Of a stretch of 64,000 bases of DNA, positions 35,264 through 44,055 are shown one piece after another. Position 1 is the stretch's first letter, and every line of letters begins with the position of its first letter. The position numbers and the translations under genes are program-made. The stretch comes from Cryptococcus deneoformans JEC21 (Eukaryota; Basidiomycota; Tremellomycetes; Tremellales; Cryptococcaceae), in contig NC_006683.1 in assembly GCF_000091045.1 (NCBI RefSeq), positions 552,061 through 616,060 of the forward strand, given 5' to 3'. Under the pieces are notes generated by a model. It was not told the origin of the DNA. It was given only the letters and a program-made list of their open reading frames with translations, and did no database searches.

Positions 35264-35542
35264 TCAACCTGACTGAGACTCAGCTGGATCAGATGTATGG
35301 GTAGGCTCTAGATCCTGAGAATGCGCGAAGGTCTGCAGCAATGTCTCAGGGTCATAAAATCCATCTATGAGGCTCAATCCGTCCTCCGCGTTTTCATACT
35401 CAGCCCCGCCAGCAAAGCTCGTTCCTTCTGCCCCAAAGGACACTCCATTGCCATGGTTGTTGGCCTCAACTCTCTGTGCAGACAACCAATTGTGCAAGTT
35501 TTCAAAAAATGGCTGCTTGCATGTGATTCGGAGCCTCCGGCG
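35264..35542 (-). pseudogene. C-terminal fragment of a second CACTA-2 gene
   Basis: On the minus strand a frame is open from the RT-A LTR boundary at 35542 to a stop at 35264 (about 92 residues). It starts RRRLRITCKQPFFENLHNW and ends in acidic, Ser/Pro-rich sequence. It has the same convergent arrangement toward the tnp2-like gene as the second gene of some CACTA elements. I do not recognise it. It was cut by insertion of the RT-A LTR. Confidence 0.45.
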
Positions 35543-36498
35543 TGTAAGAGGCTAGCCTCTGACCCAGTTGACCCACATCTCATGAGGTCACCACTTTCCC
35601 CAGCTTCAAATTTTCGAGCCACGTTTCAATTTACTTCCGCTTCTTCCTCCAAGTTGCGCGCGTCAAATTGCATCCGCTCTCCCTTCTCCCAGGTCACGTG
35701 CTTTATTTTTCCCCTATTTCTCCGAGCCGCATCTCAATTTACTTCTGCTCCTTTCCTCCAAGTCACGCGCATCAAATTGCATCTGCACTCTTCCTCCCAG
35801 GTCACGTGCATTATTTTATTTCCGCTTTTTCTCTTCTTATTTTCTCTTCCATTTCTCGTCCTAAGTCCGAGTTTCTTGTCCGATTTTTCATGCCACAAGC
35901 CCCGGTGTTTACCGGAGCTTTGGTCGCGACTGGTTTCGAGAGCGAAGGCAAAGTGCATGGAAAGGTTGACACACGAATTCCTTTATTCTTTTATCCTTGC
36001 TGTGTTCAACCTTTCCTTCTTCCGACTTTACAGTCACAAGTACCTTGCCTTCTCCTCTGTAAGCAGAGCTCTCTACTAATTACTTTCTCCCCTCAGACCC
36101 CCTGGCTAATCCTGATCAGTGTTCCTATCAATTCTTCATCTTGTCTCCTTTACTAGTCGCTGATAGGACATAATCAGGTAAGCTTTGGGCTCTTTGGGTT
36201 TCACACGAATTCCTTTATTCTTTTATCCTTGCTGTGTTCAACCTTTCCTTCTTCCGACTTTACAGTCACAAGTACCTTGCCTTCTCCTCTTGTTCCTATC
36301 AATTCTTCATCTTGTCTCCTTTACTAGTCGCTGATAGGACATAATCAGCATATGCATTTGGGATCTTGTTTGCTTCTCTCCAGTCCGAAGTTAAGCCTCG
36401 AGCCCTGCCAGCCCTAAGAACCCACCAGTTCTCTCCAAGCCTTGTCCCTCCGAGCTAGCCCCACCAGTTCAGTGAAGGTCTATTGTCCGGACCTTACA
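35543..36498 (+). repeat. RT-A 5' LTR with unspliced-plus-spliced internal duplication
   Basis: Starts TGTAAGAGGCTAGCC and ends GGACCTTACA (956 bp). Segment 35970-36201 contains an 89-nt block, a 61-bp GT-AG intron (36059-36119), a 58-nt block and 24 nt of a second intron starting CAG|GTAAGC at 36178. Segment 36202-36348 repeats the 89-nt and 58-nt blocks joined directly, and continues into CATATGCATTTGGG. The related LTR at 39645-40355 has only the joined form. Confidence 0.9.
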
Positions 36499-36507
36499 CT
36501 TTTTTTT
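36499..36507 (+). other. Oligo-T tract directly after RT-A LTR
   Basis: C followed by eight T begins immediately after the LTR end, where a primer-binding site is expected. RT-C and RT-D show the same C(T)6-7 at this position. Confidence 0.5.
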
Positions 36508-36561
36508 CAAACTCATTACCCAAATCAATTCATACCACACCCCACCACACCAACATACATC

Positions 36562-39500
36562 ATGGCGTTCGACTCTCAGGGCCAACCCATCATTGCATAC
36601 GACGAGGTGACTTCCCGTCCCATCATCGGGCATCACCCCACTGGCGTTCCCATCTTCGGCACTTTCACGGAAGACCACCTATCGTCCGCGGGCTCCGGAG
36701 ACAATTTGGCTTCGCCCACAACTTCTAACGCGGTGCCTTCGGTGCCTGACACAACCGACGAAAAGCTGGTAACCTACACCACCCCTGTACACGACACCAC
36801 GGGTGCAACCTACCGAAAGACCCCGGGCCCCACCACTACCCTTTCCGGCACGACCGTTCCTGAGATCGACGAACTTAAGTCTATTGTTGCCGGACTCCTC
36901 CGCTCCACCCAAGCGCTCGCCGATCAAGCCACCACCGGCCACGACCGTCACGTCCCCCCCTCTACACGTGGGTCCCGCCCGGATAAGATCTCTCCGCCGC
37001 GACTTGGGACTCACTCCCCTGCCGACCCGTTCGCACTCCAGCGACACCTCCTCGCTTTGGAGACCTATTTCCGTGACGCCCTCCTACACTGGAGCCCCGG
37101 CCCGGCTGAGCACGCGTGGAAGATTTCTGTGGCAAACACCTCGATCTCCCAATCGGGCGGCCGTTTTACCACGTGGCTCGAGCTCCATGGCAAACACGCC
37201 GAGACTTGGGATGCATGGCAAGTCTCCCTTAAGTCTCACATTCTCGCCCGCGGCTGGGAGTCCAAACTCCGCCACCGATTCATGCAGCTCCGCTGCTTGG
37301 ACACCACACCCGCCGCGTTCGATGCATTCTTTCACCTCGTTATCAGTTACCAAGGCATTCTTCATGACTTCGAGGACCCCCTCAGCGACGTGGACGTCAA
37401 CCGCCGGCTATTGGACGGTGTCGATGCCTTGGTTACTCACCACACCAAAGCTGCTCTCCGCGCACGTGGCAAAACAGTGCTCTCCGCAATGTCGGCCGAC
37501 CTGTATGAGATCATGATGGACGTCATCGATGACGCCATGCTTGAGGCGCGTTTCCTTCAGGTGCCGACACGCCCCCGCCACCCACCAACCGTCGCCAACG
37601 TCATCGCTCCCGTCCCCGCGCCTCCACTCATTGCCAAACTCGCCCCCGCCCCCTCCACCACCACGAAGGGCCACACTGCGCAACAGCTTGACTGGCTCGA
37701 CCCTGCCAAACGGCTCCCCCTCGGTGACGCCGGCCGATCTGCCCGCGCCTATCTTCAAAGCATCAATGCGTGTTTCTCATGCCGCGTTGTCGGCCATCAC
37801 CGCCTTATCTGCCCAACCCGCCCCCCCTCCACCCCGCCCAACGCCTCCGCGTCCGTGCCGGTCGCTAACCTCATCTCCCTTGCCGACGACGACGAGTCCG
37901 ACCACCACGGCGTTTTCGCTGTCGACCCTGTCACAGACACTCTAGTACAGGATGCCTCGTCTGCGCTCGCTGGGTCAGTACCTCTCATCATGGTCAATTG
38001 CCGTTTCAAGGCTGACGGAGACACTGTCCCAGCACTCGTTGATTGCGGCGCTGGCATCAACGTCGTCGACCGGGCGTACGCAGAGCAACAGGGATGGCAA
38101 GGACGGCCGATTATACCGGTGGGGACCAAAATGGCAGACAATCGGGCGGGTCCAGTCGTAGACCAGGAGTATGTAGTGGATGTAATCATTGGTGACACTA
38201 CCTACAACGCTACCCCATTCTACGCCATGGCCCTTGGTCCACGATACCGCCTTATCCTCGGATTACAGTTCTGTCGTCAACACCGCCTATTTGATGGGGC
38301 GGAGCGTTTAAATCACCTCCTCAATGCAGGGGGGTCATCCTATACATCGCTTGTGCAACTACAACTCAACTCCATCACACCAGTCGAATCCCCGACCGTA
38401 AGCACTGAACGCCACTCCCACTCCGACGCCATCCTCCGTGAATTTGCCGACATCCTTCCAGCCAATATCTCTGACGTCTCCCACTACCCGCCCATTTGTT
38501 CGTCCACCTCCCAAGTCCGCCACCGAATAAACATTCTTCCTGATGCGATGCCTGTCGCTCGAGCTGGATTTCGAGTACCGTTAGCGTGGCGCGACACCCT
38601 TCGACAAGAAATCGAGAAACACCGTACCGCAGGCCGCCTCCATCCATCCAGTTCCCCTTGGGCCGCCCCTGCTTTCCTCATTAAGAAAGAAAATGGCAAA
38701 TTCCGGTTCCTCTGCGATTTTCGCGGCCTCAACAGTGTCACGGTTAAAGATCGTACCCCGGTTCCCAACATTGACGACATTCTCCAACGCGCCGCCCGTG
38801 GCAAGGTTTTCGCCAAACTTGACCTTACCGATGCATTTTTTCAGACGCTCATGCACGAGCCCGATATCGAGAAAACGGCAATTAGCACTCCCTGGGGTTT
38901 ATACGAATGGGTTGTAATGCCGCAAGGCGCGTGCAACTCGCCGGCAACACAACAACGCCGCCTCAACGAGGCTTTACGTAACCTCATCAGCGTTTGTTGT
39001 GAAGCTTATGTCGATGATATCATCATTTGGGGCGCGACCGACTCTGACTTAGCGAAAAATATCCGCGCGGTTCTCACGGCTTTACGTAACAGCGGGTTTG
39101 TTTGCTCGCCTAGCAAGTCGAAATTTTTCGTCGACTCAGTATCCTTCTTGGGCCACGTAATCTCCCCAAATCACATTGGGCCAGATCCGAAGAAAGTCGA
39201 AGCACTACGCGCATGGCCATCTCCTGGTTGTGTGAAAGACCTCCGATCTTTTCTTGGCCTTCTCCAGTATTTACCCAAATTCATCCCACACATCGCCACC
39301 AAGACGTCCGTTCTCACGGCTCTTCTCCCTCCGAACAAGACAGCAGAGAAAGCGTATGAATCCCGTAAACGTCAACTGGCTAAGGGCCTCCCAGCTGAGC
39401 GATTAGAATCACTGAGTTGGGTATGGAAGTGGACAACGTCGGCGCAAGATGCGTTTGAGGCGCTGAAGGAAATGGTGGCACGTATCACAGGTCTGTCCCC

Positions 39501-39644
39501 CCTTTCCCATGAAGCTATCCTCGCAGGTCAAACCCATCTCTACCTTTTCACCGACGCAAGCAATACCGGCCTCGGCGCTTGGTTGGGCACGGGTTTATCC
39601 CCCGACAACGCTCAACCTATCGCCTACGATTCCCGCTCTCTCAC
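36562..39644 (+). CDS. RT-A gag-pol, truncated in RNase H
   Basis: A single frame begins MAFDSQGQPIIAYD and codes gag, then a zinc knuckle at about residue 404 (CFSCRVVGHHRLIC, C-x2-C-x4-H-x4-C), a protease near 494 with the motif DCGAG in place of the usual D-T/S-G, RT from about 690 to 890 (KLDLTDAFFQTLM; AYVDDIII), and the start of RNase H (LFTDASN, AYDSRSL). It stops at residue 1028, where an inverted RT-A LTR begins at 39645. There are no internal stops. Gag and pol are in one frame, so no programmed frameshift is needed. The missing right half is not present in direct orientation. The altered protease motif deserves comparison with other copies. Confidence 0.9.
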
Positions 39645-40355
39645 TGTAAGGTCCGGACAATAGACCTTCACTGTACTGTTGGGACTAGCTCGGAGGGACA
39701 AGGCTTGGAGAGAACTGGAGGGCTCTTAGGGCTGGCAGGGCTCGAGGCTTAACTTCGGACTGGAGAGAAGCAAACAAGATCCCAAATGCATATGCTGATT
39801 ATGTCCTATCAGCGACTAGTAAAGGAGACAAGATGAAGAATTGATAGGAACAAGAGGAGAAGGCAAGGTACTTGTGACTGTAAGGTCGGAAGAAGGAAAG
39901 GTTGAACACAACAAGGATAAAAGAATAAAGGAATTTGTGTGTCAACCTTTCCATGCACTTTGCCTTCGCTCTCGAAACCAGTCGCGACCAAAGCCCGGTA
40001 AACACCGGGGCTTGTGGCATGAAAAATCAGACAAGAAACTCGGACTTAGGACGAGAAATGGAAGAGAAAACAAGAAGAGAAAAAGCGGAAGTAAATTGAT
40101 GCACGTGACCTGGGAGGGAGAGTGCGGATGCAATTTGACGCGCGCGACTTGGAGGAAAGGAGCGGAAGTAAATTGAGACGCGGCTCGGAGAAACAGGGGA
40201 AAAATAAAGCACGTGACCTGGGAAAGGGAGCGCGGATGCAATTTGACGCGCGCAACTTGGAGGAAGAAGCGGAAGCAAATTGAAACGCGGCTCGAAATTA
40301 GAAGCTGGGGAAAGTGGTGACCGTGGGTCACTGGGTCGGAGGCTAGCCTCTTACA
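39645..40355 (-). repeat. RT-A-type LTR, minus orientation (3' LTR of the integrase fragment)
   Basis: Reads TGTAAGGTCCGGACAATAG at the left and GGCTAGCCTCTTACA at the right, the reverse of 35543-36498. It carries only the spliced form of the internal block. On the minus strand it is preceded by a polypurine tract at 40356-40370. Confidence 0.9.
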
Positions 40356-40370
40356 CCCTCCCCCTCCTGG
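40356..40370 (-). other. Polypurine tract of RT-A-type 3' LTR
   Basis: On the minus strand the sequence just before the LTR is CCAGGAGGGGGAGGG, the usual primer site for plus-strand DNA synthesis. Confidence 0.75.
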
Positions 40371-40872
40371 ATGAGACGGAGTATGTGAGGGAGAAGAAGG
40401 AAATGAGACACACACACAAAGAGGGAGAAGGAAATGAGCTAGAAAACTGTAGAAGCTGGGCTTCAATGAGGGGCCAGGCTGAGAGACAATCCATGAAACA
40501 TGTTGACTGAGGGAAACCCCCACCACGAAAAAACTCCCTGGCCTTTTGGCTTCTTTTCAGATTCTTTGTCTGGGGATAAAAAAATGGGGGGTGGGGGAAC
40601 CTCTTGTCTGTCTTCAGGCCCGTGAGGAAGGGGGGGAGGAAACTGAAGGAGAAATAAACGGACGAGAAAAAAATGAGAAAACACGGCACGAAGGAAAAAA
40701 AAGGGGGGGACAGAATTGAAACCCTGGACAGGGGTGGGCTGGGGACTTGAGGGGGGGGTGGTTTGGCATCTGTGCGAAGGTGTCAGCCTGGTCTGAGGGG
40801 TAGATGAGGAAAAAAAAAGGGTGTTAGGGAGGGTGTATACAGCTCACGGCGGAGTGTGGCCATGTCGGGACC
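40371..40872. other. 3' untranslated region of the RT-A integrase fragment
   Basis: About 500 bp of low-complexity G/A-rich sequence between the polypurine tract and the integrase stop. It has runs of G and A (for example 40583-40700 and 40750-40760). No frame is supported. Confidence 0.4.
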
Positions 40873-40873
40873 G

Positions 40874-42206
40874 TTAACCCTGGGTGAACATCTGAGGAAC
40901 ATCAGTAGTAACGTCCAGTACGTCGAGATGTAGCTCATCTTCGCCAATAAAGTCTTCCCAAGCCTCTTGCCAACCTGCATAGTCCTGCGCCGTATCGCGA
41001 CTGAGCCATCGAGCCTTGGGGCCTTCACCGGCGAGGCGGGCGCGCACTTGATAGACCTTTGGATGATTTCCCTTGGGGGTGAGGGTGCGGTCTTCAAGGA
41101 TTTGGAGGATGTGTGGCGAGGAAACAGCCGGGCGGTCGAGTAGGCGAGGAACCGCGTGCTGGTGATACTGTTCGGACTCCCGGTATGGCTTGAGGCGCGA
41201 AACATGGCGGCGAGGCGTCGACTGTGTTGAGGTGACGGGAACATCCAATTCATAGAGTGATTGCTCAGGAAAGGCCTTGAGGATGGTGAAGGGGCCTTCC
41301 CAACGGGGCATGAACTTCGCAGAACGGTTAGTGGCTGTCTTATATTCGTGACGGAACTCAGCTGTGTTCAAGTAGACTTTGTCTCCCGGGCGGTAGACCG
41401 GGTCCGGCCGACGATGCTTATTGGCTTGAACACTTTGCCGATGCTTAGCGAGAAGCAGTTCGTCACGAGCGATGCCCTCTTTGAGGGCCATGCGTTGGGC
41501 AGCGAGATCCCATTCGGAGGCTGTAGGTTGAGCGAGGGACGGGTCCGTAGCTGATGTTGAGGGGAGAAATGGCGGAGTGAGTGACAGGCGTTTCCCGAAA
41601 ACGAGCTCGGCGGGGGTGTGGTGGGTTGAGCGTCGGATGGTGTTGTTCATTGCGAAGGCGACCCGCTGTAGGTTGGCTGCCCAATTTCGGCCTTGGTCGT
41701 CAGTCCAGGTTCGCAGGATCTGGATGACTGTCTTGTTTGATCGTTCTGATATACCATCGGTCTGGGGGTGGTATGCTGTTGACATCTTTAGCTTAGTGCC
41801 CAGGAGTGAATTCAACCGACGCCATGACGCAGCAGTGAATAACTTATCGCGGTCTGAGACGATCGATTGTGGTACCCCATATTTAGAAACCCAGTGGTCG
41901 TAGTAGAGTTGAGCAAAAGCGGAGGACGTGAGCGTCGTGACTGTTGGTATGAGAGCGACCCAGCCGGTGAGGCGATCGGTAATGACGATGAGATAGTCGA
42001 AGCTGTGTGATTGCGGTAGTGGCCCCACGAAATCTATGCCTATGTCGGAGAATTTGGCGGGAGGAACTGGTAATGAGTGTAGTAGTCCGGGAGGCTTAGT
42101 GGTGGTAGCTTTGGATGTCTGACAGGCTGGGCAAGTGCTGACAAAGTCCTTTACGTCACTAGCCATACCATCCCAGAAGTACTTACAACGCAGTAGTTCA
42201 AGTGTT
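40874..42206 (-). CDS. RT-A-type integrase with C-terminal tail, 5' truncated
   Basis: The frame enters at 42206 from the RT-B LTR boundary and runs left to a stop at 40874. It has the last two Cys of the integrase zinc finger (CPACQTSK), the DDE core (IGIDFVGPLP; IVSDRDKLF; TDGISERSNK), the YHPQTDG motif, a GPF-type region (RWEGPFTIL), then a tail with PHILQILEDRTL and a Trp-containing block that resembles a divergent chromodomain. The HH part of the zinc finger and the rest of pol are lost at the junction. The head of RT-A (gag-RT) lies upstream in the opposite orientation, so this is a rearranged or nested second copy. Confidence 0.88.
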
Positions 42207-42566
42207 GACCTCCAGCTGGACCTCAAAGGATATAAATAGATTTCTGTAGAAGTATATAAAGGGGAGCTCTGTCCTCGATCTTGATCTTCTTCCCCTCGAA
42301 GATCAATATTTCATAAGTTACTTTGCGAAAGGTCCTCGAGCTCCCAGTGCTCACTCTCGTCTTACCTTGCACCACCTTCGACATAAACTTACTCCACTAG
42401 TATATAAGCTTGCCTGATCTTCCCAAGCGAATATACCTCCGCCCTATACCATACGCCAACAGACAAGTGTCAAGAGGTATATCATACATATATCTCATTG
42501 CTTAGTTAAACTACGGCTTTCTATCTCGTCTCCAAGGCCGGACCTTGTTGGGGACGAGTCATAACA
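42207..42566 (+). repeat. RT-B 5' LTR, left part deleted
   Basis: Matches the 3' LTR from the last CTGGACCTC repeat through the TATA box (TATATAAAGG near 42253) to GAGTCATAACA. The first ~175 bp present in the 3' LTR are missing. Confidence 0.92.
42253..42262 (+). promoter_or_regulatory. TATA box of RT-B LTR
   Basis: TATATAAAGG, conserved in all RT-B LTR copies. The self-complementary primer segment (42298-42311) lies about 45 bp downstream, near where transcription should start. Confidence 0.6.
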
Positions 42567-42568
42567 GT

Positions 42569-42582
42569 AAATATTGATCTTC
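42569..42582 (+). other. RT-B primer-binding site complementary to its own LTR
   Basis: AAATATTGATCTTC starts 2 nt after the LTR. It is the exact reverse complement of GAAGATCAATATTT at 42298-42311 in the LTR. This is the arrangement of the Tf1/sushi group, which primes with the 5' end of its own RNA. Confidence 0.75.
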
Positions 42583-42753
42583 CACACTTGTGGTTGGTTG
42601 GTATAGACTTCAAGTACATTTTACCTTCGACACATACGTATACCCTTATACAACTTCATCAACGACTTCATCAACAACTTCATCAACAACTTCATCAACA
42701 ACCTCAGCCACCTATAACCTCATACCACCACTTCGTATACCATATCCTACATC

Positions 42754-44055
42754 ATGTCAGGTCCATCCACTCGTAGTGGTCGAGCTGTGGAAAAGGTCGA
42801 AAAAGGCAAGGAAGTAGAACATACCCTCGATGACGACCACAATCCCGCGGGTTCATTCAACACCAATCCTCAATCCGATCCATTTACCGCCGACAACACA
42901 TCAAACGACACCCAAACCCAACTCGAGATGATGCGCAACCATATTGCAAGACTTGAGCAACAGAAGGAAGAGTTGACGCATAAGTTGGAAGAGAGCAAAG
43001 TCGAACGACAGATGTTTGATAATAGCGAAGATAATGAGGGCGAAAACGAACAAGAATTGGATGAAGAAGACGAAGAACCTAGATCAAGCCGCGACCTGTC
43101 AGCGCAAACACCATACCCAGAAGTTAAAAGGGAATACAGCCGACAACGCACCTCAGTACCCTCCAGTAGACCTCAAGAACCGAAGGTATCCCAACCCGAG
43201 TACTACCATGGGCAGTATACCAAGCTCTCAACCTTTATCACTCAAGTGACAATGGTGATTACCCTCCAACCTTCTCGTTTCCCTACCGAGACCTCCAAAG
43301 TCCTATACGCCGGATCTTTCCTCCGAGATACCCCATTCTTATGGTTCCAACCCTTCGTAACCATCGATCCCCAGCCCAAGTTTATGCTGGACTTCAAGAA
43401 ATTTTGTGCCGAATTAAGGAAGAACTTCGGAGATCCAGACGAAGAACAGACAGCAGAACGACAACTAAACACTGTTCGTCAGCAAGGTTCTGTATCCTCA
43501 TACCTCGCAACCTTTATGCATTATGCCACCTTGGTTCAGTGGAACGACGAAGCGAAGAAGGCTTGCTTCTACAGGGGCTTGAAGGATGACATCAAAGACG
43601 AACTTGCCAGACTACCCAAAGCCAAGTCATTCAAGAACCTCCAAGACATGGCCATCCGCATTGATAGTCGTCGATATGAACGAGTATTAGCAAAGCGAGA
43701 CCAGCAACCAAAGGCGCCTTTCAACGTCACCCGAAGCGACTACACCCGCACCTCTTACAATAACAATCGCCCCAACAACTTCAGACGTTTCTCTGCGGCG
43801 AATAGCATGCCGATAAGGTCTACCACTGCCAACACCACCTTCAATAAAGAGGTGACGCCAGCAGTCAACCTGAGGGCTGCATTTGTCCCAAGTTCAGCTA
43901 GGATAACCAGACGTGGACGTCTGACTCCAGAAGAATATCAGAGGCGAAAGGATCATAACCTCTGCCTCTATTGCGCCGACAAAAACCATCAAGTCGCCAA
44001 GTGCCCAGTGGTCCCCTCGCAACAATCCAATACTACTCTCCCTTCAAAAAACTAG
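42754..44055 (+). CDS. RT-B gag
   Basis: 433 residues. The N-terminus is followed by a coiled-coil-like stretch (MMRNHIARLEQQKEELTHKL) and an acidic patch. The capsid-like part contains FPTETSKVLYAGSFLRDTP and YLATFMHYATLVQWNDEAKK, typical of the Ty3/gypsy gag fold. A zinc knuckle, CLYCADKNHQVAKC, lies near the C-terminus. The frame overlaps pol by 85 nt (43971-44055), and pol is in the -1 frame, so pol is probably made by ribosomal frameshifting. The start at 42754 is the first ATG after the LTR leader. Confidence 0.9.
   Translation: MSGPSTRSGRAVEKVEKGKEVEHTLDDDHNPAGSFNTNPQSDPFTADNTSNDTQTQLEMMRNHIARLEQQKEELTHKLEESKVERQMFDNSEDNEGENEQELDEEDEEPRSSRDLSAQTPYPEVKREYSRQRTSVPSSRPQEPKVSQPEYYHGQYTKLSTFITQVTMVITLQPSRFPTETSKVLYAGSFLRDTPFLWFQPFVTIDPQPKFMLDFKKFCAELRKNFGDPDEEQTAERQLNTVRQQGSVSSYLATFMHYATLVQWNDEAKKACFYRGLKDDIKDELARLPKAKSFKNLQDMAIRIDSRRYERVLAKRDQQPKAPFNVTRSDYTRTSYNNNRPNNFRRFSAANSMPIRSTTANTTFNKEVTPAVNLRAAFVPSSARITRRGRLTPEEYQRRKDHNLCLYCADKNHQVAKCPVVPSQQSNTTLPSKN

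Larger units (their letters stand above)
30674..35542. mobile_element. CACTA-2, CACTA/EnSpm-like transposon, right end missing
   Basis: The left terminus, CACTGTGGGAATGCGATGCCTG at 30674, has the same CACTGTGGGAA and GCCTG spacing as both ends of CACTA-1. It is inserted after CTG in an RT-A-type LTR. It contains a tnp2-like transposase gene on the plus strand and a coding fragment on the minus strand at its right side. The element is cut by the RT-A LTR at 35543, and no TTCCCACAGTG end is seen further right. Confidence 0.75.
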
